A DNA stretch of 64,000 nucleotides from Hyphomicrobiales bacterium (GCA_900473805.1 UCMS01000015.1:1-64000), one strand, 5' to 3'. Counted from the stretch's first letter, positions 36,930 through 47,034 are shown. Notes: generated by a model from the sequence alone, not told the origin. Translations and numbers: made by a program.

Positions 36930-37819
36930 GATCCATTCCCCCGGCCTCGCCAGCCGATGAAGGAGGAGGGCCCATGATACTCGGCATGACGAGCGGGATC
37001 GATGACGAAGCCGAACCGGCCACGCCCAGCATACTCATCGCTCGGCACCAGGAAGCGACTCTCATCGTGATCCGATTTTCGGTTACCGCCGACGACCGCC
37101 ACGACCTCTGTCATGCCGGGATGCTGACCGGAGAAAATTGCCGATGTTACGATATAGTCCGCCGCATGACGTCGATCGAACCCCTGTCGGTCCTTGGCCC
37201 AGCTTTCACCTTCGACCAGCTTGGAGCCATTTATCGCTTCCCAGGCATCGGGCCAGGTATTGCGGATGGTCTTTTCGGCCATCGATCGCTCATATCCGGT
37301 GAATAGCTCCGGAAAGCTGAGCGCCACGATCGCCCATTCGCAATCTTCCTCGTACCATGGGCCGTCCTTCCGCAGCAGCGGATGGATTCTGGCATTGCGA
37401 GCGGGAGAAAGATGGAAGCCTCCGTGGCTGGCCGTGCTGTGGGCGACGACCCCATCAGCATAGATGACCGCCATCTGCGATCCGCCCCAGGGCGTGCTGG
37501 CCGACATGCGGGTCTGGACGCGGTTCAACTTCGCCAGATCACGTTTGTGACCCGCCGTCTCGGCGACACGCGCCCGGAACTCGGCCTCGCCTGCCACCCG
37601 GCCATCATGCCCGATGAAGTCGGCCCGCGTCAGCTCTGCAAGCGGCCGGCGAACGAAGACTGCGCTCGCAAGGAAGGCAAACCCGCTCGGCGCCGTGACC
37701 ATGGCGAGAACCAGGTCATCAATGCGGGCGACGGGCAAGCCGTCGGCGCTGGTGGCAAACTCCACCCCCGAAAGATCGGGGGTGGGTGCTTCCATGTTCG
37801 GCTGAAGGGCGGCGGTCAT
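36926..37819 (-). CDS. DUF7007-type plasmid protein
   Basis: 297 residues. STPWGGSQMAVIYADGVVAH, STASHGGFHLSPARN and GPWYEEDCEWAIVALSFPEL are the conserved blocks of a family found on rhizobial plasmids and islands next to ParB-like genes. Several invariant His/Glu/Asp suggest an enzyme, but no reaction is known. Overlaps the ParB gene upstream and the 103-aa gene downstream by 4 bases each: a three-gene operon. Confidence 0.75.
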   Translation of the reverse strand: MTAALQPNMEAPTPDLSGVEFATSADGLPVARIDDLVLAMVTAPSGFAFLASAVFVRRPLAELTRADFIGHDGRVAGEAEFRARVAETAGHKRDLAKLNRVQTRMSASTPWGGSQMAVIYADGVVAHSTASHGGFHLSPARNARIHPLLRKDGPWYEEDCEWAIVALSFPELFTGYERSMAEKTIRNTWPDAWEAINGSKLVEGESWAKDRQGFDRRHAADYIVTSAIFSGQHPGMTEVVAVVGGNRKSDHDESRFLVPSDEYAGRGRFGFVIDPARHAEYHGPSSFIGWRGRGNGS

Positions 37820-39561
37820 GCTGCCGCCCTCTGATCGAAATCCTGATCATGCTCGTCCTCGGAGCCGAGATCGGTGCCCTGCGGATCGTCGTGATCCCCT
37901 TCTTCGCCGGCGTGGCCCTCCTGCTCCTCATCATGACCGTCGTCATCCCCGTGCTCACCCGAGCCGATGACGTCGGTGGCAGCACCTGCGCGGATCCAGT
38001 CGAGCAGTTCGTCGGCCGGCGGCGCGAAGCGGCCGGCAGGATGCACGAAGTGCTTAGTTGCGAAATGCTCGACGAGCGCTGCGCGGGTTTCGCGTACCTT
38101 CTGACGCGGCTGAACCGATGCCTCGGCGCAGGACGCTTCCAGCGCCTGGCGCGACAAGCACAAGAGGAAATCCTCCGAGCCCATGTTCGGAAGGAATTCG
38201 TCGGCGCCGATCGCGTCGCCGGCGATGCGCGAGATCATACCGCTGTTCGACATGCCGCGGCGGCATGAGAGAACGTCGATCAGCACGGAGCGGACGGCGA
38301 CCCGAAGCTGATCCTGATCGAGGGCGAGCTTGCCATGCTCATCGAACAATCCGACCGCATGGCGCGAGAACCGCTTGCCGCCATAAAACGTCCCGTCCGC
38401 ACCGGAGTCGACGCGGACATTCTGCCCGGCAAAAGCCAGCACCATCAGCGCCATCAGCATGTCGTCCTCGATCGGCGCGCGACCGAGCGCGTCGTGCAGC
38501 GCATCTGTGCGGAAGTCGCCGATCATGTCATGGCCCTTCTGGGTGACGTCGGGCCGGGCCTTCGGCGTGGCGATTGCATCAGCATCATCGCCGCCAGTGA
38601 TCGGTCGGTCGCCAGCAGCGCCCTTCTGCTTCGCCGCCTCCGGCATCCGGTAATGAACGGTCTGGACCTTACCGTCGCGATCGAGATAGATCGCCGTGTG
38701 GTCGGACTTCGACGGCTTGCCGTAGACCTGTGATGCCTTCTTCGGTAGCTCCGGCTGACCCCAGCTGTTGACCTCGACGATCCCGCCGCGCTTCGGCAGA
38801 TTGCCGGTCATCCATTCATGCTGGGCGCCGAGAAAGCCTTCGACATTCGTCGTATAGCGGCCGTCCTGGTCTGCCGGTGCGAAGAGATCCTCGACCCATT
38901 CGATCCCATAAGCCTGAGCGAGATCGTCACCAAAGCTCGCATCCCTGGCATACATGCGCTTCTTGGTCAGGGCATTGGCGATTTGCCACCACGGCGCGGT
39001 ATCACCCTTCTTCGGCTTGTGGGCATTCCAGACCTCCTTCTGGTCGACCTGGCCGGCGGCCGCGATGATGCGCAGCTGTTGCTCGGACGGCATGTCGCCC
39101 AGCGCCATCTGTTCGAGCATGGCCGGCAGGACATTGGCGAGCAGGCGCAGCTTGCGGATCTGGCGGACGGGGAGGGCGAGCGCGACGGCGATTGCTTCCT
39201 CGGTCCAGCCAAGGGCGACGAGGCGTTCGATGCCACGCCACTGGTCGACCGGGTTGAGCGGCTCGCGAACGCTGTTCTCGACCAGGGAGCGCATCGCGCC
39301 ATTGTCGTTGGCGGCATCAGCCACCAGAATTTCGATTTCTTCGAGGCCGGCGGCAATCGCGAGCCGGACGCGACGGTGGCCGGCGTCGATGATATAGCCG
39401 TTCCCGCCATCCGTTTCGGGCGCGACGACAGGTGGCTGGACGATACCGACGGCCTTGATCGTGGCCAGCATCAACGCGTCGGCCTGCGGCGACGACTTCG
39501 ACTGCCGCATCCGGTTGGGGTTTTCCTTCAGGGCGCGCGGGTCAATCTTCATGATCTGCAT
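37816..39561 (-). CDS. Accessory ParB/RepB-like nuclease-fold protein
   Basis: 581 residues. ParB-type domain near the start: ENPNRMRQSKSSPQADALM, IDAGHRRVRLAIAAGLEEIE and NSVREPLNPVDQWRGIERL, then the HTH (AVALALPVRQIRKLRLLANV). A long middle follows, then a His/Asp/Glu-rich tail from about residue 535. Such ParB-like proteins lie in leading regions and are not the segregation ParB (here RepB does that). Start is ATG 39561; a second ATG at 39552 is possible. Confidence 0.83.
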   Translation of the reverse strand: MQIMKIDPRALKENPNRMRQSKSSPQADALMLATIKAVGIVQPPVVAPETDGGNGYIIDAGHRRVRLAIAAGLEEIEILVADAANDNGAMRSLVENSVREPLNPVDQWRGIERLVALGWTEEAIAVALALPVRQIRKLRLLANVLPAMLEQMALGDMPSEQQLRIIAAAGQVDQKEVWNAHKPKKGDTAPWWQIANALTKKRMYARDASFGDDLAQAYGIEWVEDLFAPADQDGRYTTNVEGFLGAQHEWMTGNLPKRGGIVEVNSWGQPELPKKASQVYGKPSKSDHTAIYLDRDGKVQTVHYRMPEAAKQKGAAGDRPITGGDDADAIATPKARPDVTQKGHDMIGDFRTDALHDALGRAPIEDDMLMALMVLAFAGQNVRVDSGADGTFYGGKRFSRHAVGLFDEHGKLALDQDQLRVAVRSVLIDVLSCRRGMSNSGMISRIAGDAIGADEFLPNMGSEDFLLCLSRQALEASCAEASVQPRQKVRETRAALVEHFATKHFVHPAGRFAPPADELLDWIRAGAATDVIGSGEHGDDDGHDEEQEGHAGEEGDHDDPQGTDLGSEDEHDQDFDQRAAA

Positions 39562-39568
39562 GGGTTCT

Positions 39569-39588
39569 GTCCTATCGGGGTTTCGGAC
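39569..39588 (-). repeat. Leader motif of the ParB-like gene
   Basis: GTCC (39569-39572) and GGAC (39585-39588) flank a loop containing CGGGGTTT. The same arrangement, with a longer stem, precedes the DUF1419 gene (47737-47759). It overlaps the ribosome binding site (AGGAC on the minus strand). Confidence 0.5.
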
Positions 39589-39845
39589 CGGCGCCTTGCC
39601 AGCCCTTCCTGTCTTCATTTTTCTCGAAGACACCTCCCGGACCGCCGAGCGGCCGGACTGCCGCAACTGCGGCCGAGCATCCCTGCTGCGCCGGACAAGC
39701 GGGGCTCAAGCCCTGCGAAGGACAAGCGGCCGGGATGACGCAGGCGGCGGTTGAGCGATAGCGGCGGGAGGAGGACCGATCGACGATCAGCCCTCTCTCC
39801 TTTTCCTGCTTCATCCTTTCCTTATCCGATCTCGACCATCCGAGG

Positions 39846-40715
39846 TCAGCCGGCATTGGCCAATGACCTTGCGGTTTCGGTATATGAATGCAGTGGACGG
39901 CCCAGGATCTCGACCAAGCGTTCGACATCACCTTCTTGCGGGATCATCCCATCGCTGACGTAGCGTTCGGCCATGAGGCGCATCTCGTAGGCTGTCCATT
40001 TCGGCATGAATGTCGCCATGTTTTGCTCGAAACCGCTCGGGTCATCGCCACCATAAACGATTGGACGACCGAGAATATCAGCCCAGATTCCAGCGATGCT
40101 CTCTCCGGTCAATGTGTCGGGCCCGACCAGATTGATGGTTTCCAGCGGGAGCTTGCCGGGAGCCAGATCGCGACGCATCAGCTCAATGGCCGCTACCTCG
40201 GCGATATCGCGAGCGTCCACCATCGCGACACCCTTGCCGCCAACCGGCATGGGGTAGACGCCATGGTTGAGCACAACATCCTTGATCATGACCTCGTTGT
40301 CGATGAAGTAACTTGGACGAAGGATTGTGGCACTGAAGTCCAACTGCTTGAGCATCTGCTCTGCGCCCGACTTCACGACGAAGTGCGGAACGTTGACGGC
40401 GCGGTCGGCATCGAAGACCGACAGGTAGACGACACGCTCGATACCGGCCTCGCGGGCAACATTGAGTGTGATGATCGCCTGTACGAATTCATCGCCGGTC
40501 ACGGCATTGAGAAGGAACAGCGTTCGCACGCCCTTGAATGCGTTGCGGAGCGCATCGAGGTCAAGGATCTCGCCCTGGGCGATTTCGACCTCGATCGGGA
40601 AGTTTGTTTTGGATGCATCGCGCGTGAGAACACGGATCTTGGCGTTGCGAGCAAGGAGCTGCTCAACGATATGGCGGCCGACACGGCCGGTTGCACCGAT
40701 AACGAGGATGGTCAT
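39846..40715 (-). CDS. NmrA-like NAD(P)-binding protein
   Basis: 289 residues. Rossmann nucleotide motif TILVIGATGRVGRHIV at residues 2-17 and the NmrA/azoreductase-like blocks (GVRTLFLLNAV, VVYLSVFDAD). Atypical short-chain dehydrogenase; may be a redox sensor or quinone oxidoreductase. Divergent from a LysR gene that probably controls it. This pair interrupts the leading-region block. Confidence 0.85.
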   Translation of the reverse strand: MTILVIGATGRVGRHIVEQLLARNAKIRVLTRDASKTNFPIEVEIAQGEILDLDALRNAFKGVRTLFLLNAVTGDEFVQAIITLNVAREAGIERVVYLSVFDADRAVNVPHFVVKSGAEQMLKQLDFSATILRPSYFIDNEVMIKDVVLNHGVYPMPVGGKGVAMVDARDIAEVAAIELMRRDLAPGKLPLETINLVGPDTLTGESIAGIWADILGRPIVYGGDDPSGFEQNMATFMPKWTAYEMRLMAERYVSDGMIPQEGDVERLVEILGRPLHSYTETARSLANAG

Positions 40716-40766
40716 GGAAGGTCTCCGTTGGTTGTTGACAACCCGAATATGAATGGATCAATTGTG

Positions 40767-40809
40767 GTCCAATAGATGGATAATTTGGACACTTCGTCCC
40801 ATAGATGGA
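40767..40809. promoter_or_regulatory. Direct repeats in the NmrA/LysR intergenic region
   Basis: GTCCAATAGATGGA (40767-40780) and GTCCCATAGATGGA (40796-40809), 13 of 14 bases alike, 29 bases apart. Likely binding sites of the divergent LysR protein; the second copy ends 6 bases before its start. Confidence 0.5.
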
Positions 40810-40815
40810 ACACCT

Positions 40816-41709
40816 ATGGATCTCCTCGCTCTCTCGGATTTCGTGTTGGTTGCCCGCTATGGCGGCTTCGGCAAAGCTGCACGTTCAACAGGGCGACCGA
40901 AGGCGACACTCTCTCGCCGCGTCGCGGATCTGGAAGCAGGGCTTGGCCTCCGGCTCTTCGAACGCGGCGCCCGAGTGCTGAAGCTCTCGCAGGAGGGGCG
41001 GGCACTCTACGAGCGCGCCGGGGCGCTTTTGACGGACTTGGATGAGACGATGACTGCGATTGCCGCTGGCGGCGACAGGCCGCGCGGCAGGTTGAAAATA
41101 AGCGCCCCACTGCTGTTCTCACAAACGGCGATGGGGCGGCTCGCTGCCACTTTCACACTGAAATACCCGGAAGTGAGACTTGAGGTAACCACAGAGGACC
41201 GCGCCGTCGACATGGTTGAGGAAGGCTACGACCTTGTTATACGCATCAACCCGGCCCCGGACGACAATCTGGTGGGACGCGTCTTCCTCCGAGATCGGCT
41301 CGTGGTCGTCGCTCCGACAGAAATGCCCTGCCCTATAGACGGAAACGCAATTCCCGCCGTCGTGCGCGGAATGTCCGACACCATGAATAAATGGAGCATG
41401 GTAACGAGCAAAGGCCCATCAAGCTTTAGTATTGATCCTGTGCTCAGTCTGGCATCCCTCCTCAATGTACGCGACGCGGTCAGGATGGGGGTCGGCGTCG
41501 CCCGCCTTCCCATATCACTTGTTAGCACTGACATCGCGTCGGGTCGGCTGGCGTTGTGGGGAGAGGTCGAAGGTTCCGAAATTGGACTATGGGCGCTTTA
41601 CCCATCGCGGCGATTACTGAGCGCACGGGTGTCTGCATTTCTCGATCACCTGAAGGCGACATTTCCGATGGGCATTCCGGATGAACTTGCAGCTTATGTT
41701 GAAACGTAA
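40816..41709 (+). CDS. LysR-family transcriptional regulator
   Basis: 297 residues from MDLLALSDFVLVARYGGFGK. Winged-helix HTH at about 1-60 (AARSTGRPKATLSRRVADLE) and a substrate-binding domain after residue 88. Divergent from the NmrA-like gene 100 bases away. The ATG at 40816 gives the standard LysR N-terminus. Confidence 0.9.
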   Translation: MDLLALSDFVLVARYGGFGKAARSTGRPKATLSRRVADLEAGLGLRLFERGARVLKLSQEGRALYERAGALLTDLDETMTAIAAGGDRPRGRLKISAPLLFSQTAMGRLAATFTLKYPEVRLEVTTEDRAVDMVEEGYDLVIRINPAPDDNLVGRVFLRDRLVVVAPTEMPCPIDGNAIPAVVRGMSDTMNKWSMVTSKGPSSFSIDPVLSLASLLNVRDAVRMGVGVARLPISLVSTDIASGRLALWGEVEGSEIGLWALYPSRRLLSARVSAFLDHLKATFPMGIPDELAAYVET

Positions 41710-41776
41710 ACGGCAGTTCCACCGATTATCATCGTCACTGAGCTCACCAATCTAACCAGAACCCCGACCTGCGATA

Positions 41777-41806
41777 AAAAAAGGGCCGCCGGTGAACACC
41801 GCGGCC
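41777..41806 (-). terminator. Terminator downstream of the 1696-aa gene
   Basis: On the minus strand GGCCG-CGGTG-TT-CACCG-G-CGGCC forms a 10-bp stem with one bulge, followed by seven T. It lies about 140 bases past the stop of the large gene. Contains copy 2 of the 19-base repeat (41784-41802). Confidence 0.75.
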
Positions 41807-41943
41807 AATGAAGTGTGGAGATCTTGAACCTCCAGAGGGGAACAGCTGCTGCGACGGAACTGGGAGGTGACCGTCATGTGCATCAGCTGCAGGCTTTATG
41901 CCCGAATTTTGACCAAACGGAAAACATTTATTGTGCAGTGCAG

Positions 41944-44900
41944 CTATGCAGCAGCCGCGACGGTTTCGTCATCCAGATCTGAAGCCAGCTGGGTCTCGAT
42001 CTCCCTCAATTCCAGCCGCTTCTTGTTCAGGTCATCCGCGAACGCGAAAGCACCCCCGTCGCGCGAACGATAAGCGGTCAGCCGGTGCTCGGCCTCTTCG
42101 AGCCGCCGGCGATACTGCCGTTGCTCCTCATCAAATCCATCAAGCGCATGTTCCAACCGCGAGACCGCGCCAAGCGGCGTCACCGTGATCGCAAGGTCGA
42201 TCTCGTAGTCAGCGCCGGTACGCTGGAGCAGCGTCTCGTAGCGATAACCATCGCCCTTGCCAAAGCGCTCGCCGTTATAGACGAGGTCGAAGCCACCGAT
42301 CGTGGCAAGGTGAACGTCACCTTCTTGCTGGAGCTGAAGAAGCGTAAAGATCTCCTTCATCAAGGCGCGACCGGCCTCCTTGCGCTCGTTATGGCTCTGG
42401 CCGAGCACCGCCATGGTGAAGGCGTCACCACTGGTTGGCCGCCGGCGTGCAATGTCCTCACCGATCTCACTGATCCGCCGGGTTGAGAGCTCGATCTCGC
42501 GCTCGGCATCACGCATCTGTCGGCGGACGGCATACTGGTCGTCCTCATGGGCGGCGCGCAGGCGTTCGAGCCGAGCGATATCGGCCTCGAGGCCGGCCTT
42601 TTGCATCAGCCGCTCATCGCCTGATGCAATGGCCTTGGCCATGGCAAACTGGTTGGCGGCTCCTTCACCGACATCTTCGAGACGGCGGATCGAGGTGTCG
42701 CCCGAAAGTGCTGCGGCAATAAACCGGGCCTTGCGCTCGTTGTTTTGCCACATGCTGGCATCGAGACTTCCCTCGGTGGCATAGGCGAAGATATCGACCT
42801 CGTCATGCTGATTGCCCTGGCGAACGATCCGGCCTTCGCGCTGCTCGATCTGCGACGGAAGCCACGGCACATCGAGATGGTGAAGGGCCTTCAGCCTCAG
42901 CTGAGCGTTGACGCCAGTGCCCATCGTCTCGGAAGAGCCGATCAGGAACCGGACCTTGCCGGCGCGCACGTCGCCGAACAGCCGTTGCTTGGCCTCGGTC
43001 TTCTTGAAGTCCTGCATGAAGGCGATCTGCGACGCCGGCACACCGAGCCGGATCAGCTCGTCTCGGATGAAGCGATAGGCCGAGAAGCCGCGCGTCTTCT
43101 CGACATTGATCGTGCCGAGATCCGAAAAGATCATCTGGGCGGCGCCGGCTAAGTCAAAATCCTTGCCGTCAGGGCGGCGATAGATGGCTCCACCGGTTTC
43201 CTGCCATATCCGGTGGGCATTGCGCACGAGCAAATTCAGCTTGTTGTCCGCCTCGTTGTCGGCCGCAGGCATAACGAAGCGCAGATCGATCGCCGCATGG
43301 CGACCATCGGTGATGACGGAGAGCAGGATGTCGTCACCAGGCTTGGCTGGTCCCTCGCGCTTCTCGATCGCCTTGATCCGCCCGTCTAGCATCTGCTGAT
43401 AGCTCTTGAACAGCGCCGTCGGCTTGGCCGTCAGAATCTGACGCCGGCCAGTCGAGATATTTGGCACCTTCACATATTGCCGCAGATCGTCCGGCATGAC
43501 GACGTCCGCGAAAGAGCGGAACATTGCGATCAATTCGGGCACGTTGACGAAGGAGGCGAAGCGGCTGACCGGCTTGTATTTGCCGGACGGCTGGATCTCC
43601 AATTCCGTGTTCGTGTCACCGAAGCAGGACGCCCAGGCATCGAACTCGTGCAGCCCGCGCTCGGCAAGGGCGGCATGGCCGAGCAGGCGCTGGATCGAGA
43701 ACATCTCGCCGAGCGTGTTCGTGATCGGCGTGCCGGAGGCGAGAACCAGCGCCCGACCCGGGTTCTTCGTTTCGATATAGCGGGACTTCACATAGAGGTC
43801 CCAGGCGCGCTGCGAGCCGTTCGGGTCGATGCCCTTGAGCGTCGACATGTTCGTGGCGAAAGACAGCTTGCGAAACTCCTGCGCCTCGTCGACGACAATC
43901 TGGTCGATGCCGATTTCCGAGATGGTCAGCAGCTCGTCCTTGCGGGTGGCGAGACCTTCGAGCCGTTCCTGCAGACCTTCCTTGAGCCTCTCGAGGCGCT
44001 TGCGCGAGACGCGGTCCTCGCTGTCGACCTTGGTCAACAGGTCTTCATAAAGCTGAAGCTCGTCCTGGATCATTTCCTGTTCAAAGGCAGATGGCACGGC
44101 GATGAAGCGAAACGCCGAATGGGTGATAATGATCGCATCCCAGGTGGCGGTTGCCGCGCGCGACAGGAAGCGGGCGCGCTTGTCCTTGGTGAAATTCGTT
44201 TCGTCGGCGACGAGAATACGGGCATTCGGATAGAGCGCGAGGAATTCGCGGGCGGCCTGCGCCAGGCAATGGCCCGGCACGACGAGCATCGCCTTGGCGA
44301 TCAGGCCGAGACGGCGCTGTTCCATGATGGCGGCGGACATGGTCATCGTCTTGCCGGCGCCGACGGCGTGGGCGAGATAGGTCGAGCCATCGGCGATGAT
44401 CCGCCAGATTCCGCGCTTCTGGTGCCCATAAAGAACGAAGGCGCCAGAGGCGCCGGGAAGTTTGAGATGGGAGCCGTCGAATTTTCGAGGCGCGATGTTG
44501 TTGAAACGATCATTGTAATCGCGTGCCAGCCGATCGGTGCGGTCAGCATCGGTCCAGACCCAATCCTGGAAGGACTGCTTGATCCTCTGCAGCTTGTCGC
44601 GCGCCGCCTCGGTATCGACGACATTCAAGACCCGACGTTCACCGTCGACGTCTTTGAACATGTCGAAGATCTGCGGAACCCGGCTGTTCAGCGCATCGGC
44701 CAAGAGATCGCCGGCATGGCGGCGGCTCGTTCCCCACTCCGATGTCCCGGCGGCGCTATAGCCCAGCTGACGCGCCTCCACCGTCCAGGAGCCGAGCTCC
44801 GGCATATGGTGGATGCGGATGTCCGCCTCCATCTTCTCTTTGACGAAGGCGACGACATCGGCGGTCGGGATCCATGGCGCACCGAGGCGAGCTGTGATGT

Positions 44901-47034
44901 CGGAGGGCCGAAGGTCTGCCGGCTGGACATCAGTCAACGCGCGGACATTGCGCCGATAAGCCGGATCGAGCTCGGCTGCCGCCTGTGCGGCGGCGAGCTT
45001 GGTGCGCACCGCACCCGAGAGATATCCGTCCGCCGTTTTCCAGGACCCATCGGCGGGATCACGGAACACGGCTTCACCCAATTCGTCGATAACGACCGCC
45101 GGATCGATGTGCAGCAGCTCGGCGATATGGTCGATATCGACATGGCCGCGTTCAGTCAGCACGACAGCGAGCGCATCTGCCGGCGACGTGATGGTCGGAG
45201 CCGCAGGTGGTGCAATCACGCGTTCGGAAAAGATCGGACCGGGCTTCGCCGTGTCGGTCTCGAGATCATAATCCTCTATCGATGCGACCAGCCAGCAATC
45301 CGGGTCGTCGCGGAAGGGTGCAAGGTTGGGCTGGCGATGGCTCTCCTTCACCTCGCCAGTCTCGGCATCCTCTTGAACAGAGACGACAGTGTGATTGATC
45401 GGTCCGAAATCGCGCACGAAGCTCGACCATGCGATACGCAACCGCACCTGAAGATCGCGCCAGGGCCGATCGGTCTCCTGCGCCTTCAGCACCGCGCGTA
45501 CGGCATTGCGGATCGGGATCAGCTTGCTGATGATCCGGAAGTGCTTTTCCGAGATTCCATCCCCGGCGCGGCCCTTGCGGATCGTGACCGGCGCAGCCGT
45601 TCCGTCGAGCATCTGCATGAGACCCTTTGAGCGGTCGAGGAAGAAACTGCCCTCGCGAACAGGCCCGTCCTTCGGCTGCAGGTCGGCGATCTCGCCGAGT
45701 TCATCCTCCAGATCGATATCGATCGGCGTCGGCTCGCCATCGTAGAGATCGGCCGGAAGAAGATCGATCGCGCGGGCGAGGGCCGTGTCGAGATCCTCAC
45801 CGGGTCGGGGAAGGCACGTATAGGTCTCACCGAACGGTCCCGAGGTCAGGGCATGAGTGCCGAGTACGAAGTCGGGGTGCCGGGCGAACCACCTGTTGAC
45901 GCGAATTGCGCCTTCGTCGTCGGTGGCAGGCTTGATCTCATCGACATCGAGCCACTGCTGGTCGCCGTCCGGCTCTCCAAGCTTTCGCTTGCGGAAGAAC
46001 AGAATGTCGACGACGACATCCGTGCCGGCATCGCGGCGGAGGCTGCCTTCGGGCAGACGGATCGCGGCGATCAGATCGGCCGACTTGGCGATATGCTCGC
46101 GCGCCGTGGTATCGGCCTTGTCCATTGTGCCATGCGAGGTCACGAAGGCGGCAAGGGCTCCGGGCTTCAGGAGATCAATCGAGCGTGCGATGAAGTAATC
46201 GTGTAGGCGAAGGCCAAGCGACCGATAGGTTCGGTCCGAGCGGACGGTGCGATCGGAGAAGGGCGGGTTGCCGATGGCGAGATCGTAGATCGGCGCCAGA
46301 TCGGTACGGGCGAAATCGCCATTGATGATGCGAGCCTTCGGCTGAAGCAGGCCGACAATGCGGGCCGTCACCGGATCGAGGTCGATCCCGGTGACATAGG
46401 CAGCTTCGCGATAGGGCTCGGGCATCATGGCCGGGAATAGGCCTGTGCCGATGCCCGGCTCCAGCACCCGGCCTCCGCGCCAGCCGAGTTTCTGGATCCC
46501 CGTCCAGATCGCCCGGATGATGAATTCGGGCGTGAAATGCGCATACTGGGTGCAGCGGGCGAGCGACGCGTAGTCGGCTTCAGAGACGGCAGTCTCGAGC
46601 GATGAGCCGAGATCGTCCCAACCCTGCCGAAAATCAACCTCGCCCGGCCGACGGAACATGCCATTGGCCAGCTCGCCGGCGCCGAAGCCGGTGAACTGAA
46701 CCAGCTGCGCCTGCTCCTTGGGCGTTGCTAGCCGGTCCTGCTTGGTAATGCCGTCGGCGACGAGGATCGCCGTGACATTCGCGCGGGCGCGATCCTTCCA
46801 GGAGGCGCCCAACGCGCGGTCGCCATCGAGATAGAAGTTTGACCGAAGTCCTGCCCGGCGGACAGGCGTGGCAACAGGCGGCAGGGCGGGCGCGGGCGCT
46901 GGCGGAGTGGGCTCCGGGTCGTCATCATTTGCAGCATCAGGTGAGAAACCGCCAAACGCGGTAACACCAAGCCCAAGGCCGGAGGACATGGCCGAGCTGC
47001 CGAACATGTCGAAGGTAAAGGGGTCATTGCTCAT
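41944..47034 (-). CDS. Giant methyltransferase-helicase fusion (DarB/strawberry-notch-like)
   Basis: 1696 residues. N-terminal adenine methyltransferase part: GGRVLEPGIGTGLF (about 181) and the catalytic LAIGNPPF (about 255). A superfamily 2 helicase follows: GAGKT (about 888), DEAQ box VVDEAQEFRKL (about 1048), VLASGTPITNT, and motif VI QIEQREGRIVRQGNQ (about 1400). Phage P1 DarB has this architecture and protects injected DNA from restriction. AAGGAGCTTTCCC precedes the ATG at 47034. A 9-bp hairpin is 38 bases upstream. Confidence 0.88.
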   Translation of the reverse strand: MSNDPFTFDMFGSSAMSSGLGLGVTAFGGFSPDAANDDDPEPTPPAPAPALPPVATPVRRAGLRSNFYLDGDRALGASWKDRARANVTAILVADGITKQDRLATPKEQAQLVQFTGFGAGELANGMFRRPGEVDFRQGWDDLGSSLETAVSEADYASLARCTQYAHFTPEFIIRAIWTGIQKLGWRGGRVLEPGIGTGLFPAMMPEPYREAAYVTGIDLDPVTARIVGLLQPKARIINGDFARTDLAPIYDLAIGNPPFSDRTVRSDRTYRSLGLRLHDYFIARSIDLLKPGALAAFVTSHGTMDKADTTAREHIAKSADLIAAIRLPEGSLRRDAGTDVVVDILFFRKRKLGEPDGDQQWLDVDEIKPATDDEGAIRVNRWFARHPDFVLGTHALTSGPFGETYTCLPRPGEDLDTALARAIDLLPADLYDGEPTPIDIDLEDELGEIADLQPKDGPVREGSFFLDRSKGLMQMLDGTAAPVTIRKGRAGDGISEKHFRIISKLIPIRNAVRAVLKAQETDRPWRDLQVRLRIAWSSFVRDFGPINHTVVSVQEDAETGEVKESHRQPNLAPFRDDPDCWLVASIEDYDLETDTAKPGPIFSERVIAPPAAPTITSPADALAVVLTERGHVDIDHIAELLHIDPAVVIDELGEAVFRDPADGSWKTADGYLSGAVRTKLAAAQAAAELDPAYRRNVRALTDVQPADLRPSDITARLGAPWIPTADVVAFVKEKMEADIRIHHMPELGSWTVEARQLGYSAAGTSEWGTSRRHAGDLLADALNSRVPQIFDMFKDVDGERRVLNVVDTEAARDKLQRIKQSFQDWVWTDADRTDRLARDYNDRFNNIAPRKFDGSHLKLPGASGAFVLYGHQKRGIWRIIADGSTYLAHAVGAGKTMTMSAAIMEQRRLGLIAKAMLVVPGHCLAQAAREFLALYPNARILVADETNFTKDKRARFLSRAATATWDAIIITHSAFRFIAVPSAFEQEMIQDELQLYEDLLTKVDSEDRVSRKRLERLKEGLQERLEGLATRKDELLTISEIGIDQIVVDEAQEFRKLSFATNMSTLKGIDPNGSQRAWDLYVKSRYIETKNPGRALVLASGTPITNTLGEMFSIQRLLGHAALAERGLHEFDAWASCFGDTNTELEIQPSGKYKPVSRFASFVNVPELIAMFRSFADVVMPDDLRQYVKVPNISTGRRQILTAKPTALFKSYQQMLDGRIKAIEKREGPAKPGDDILLSVITDGRHAAIDLRFVMPAADNEADNKLNLLVRNAHRIWQETGGAIYRRPDGKDFDLAGAAQMIFSDLGTINVEKTRGFSAYRFIRDELIRLGVPASQIAFMQDFKKTEAKQRLFGDVRAGKVRFLIGSSETMGTGVNAQLRLKALHHLDVPWLPSQIEQREGRIVRQGNQHDEVDIFAYATEGSLDASMWQNNERKARFIAAALSGDTSIRRLEDVGEGAANQFAMAKAIASGDERLMQKAGLEADIARLERLRAAHEDDQYAVRRQMRDAEREIELSTRRISEIGEDIARRRPTSGDAFTMAVLGQSHNERKEAGRALMKEIFTLLQLQQEGDVHLATIGGFDLVYNGERFGKGDGYRYETLLQRTGADYEIDLAITVTPLGAVSRLEHALDGFDEEQRQYRRRLEEAEHRLTAYRSRDGGAFAFADDLNKKRLELREIETQLASDLDDETVAAAA

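Noticed and set aside
38818..39738. 306-codon open frame on the plus strand
   Set aside because: Antisense to the ParB-like gene, which has clear ParB motifs.
43477..45630. 717-codon open frame on the plus strand
   Set aside because: Lies wholly antisense to the 1696-aa methyltransferase-helicase; no recognisable domains. High GC opens the opposite frames.
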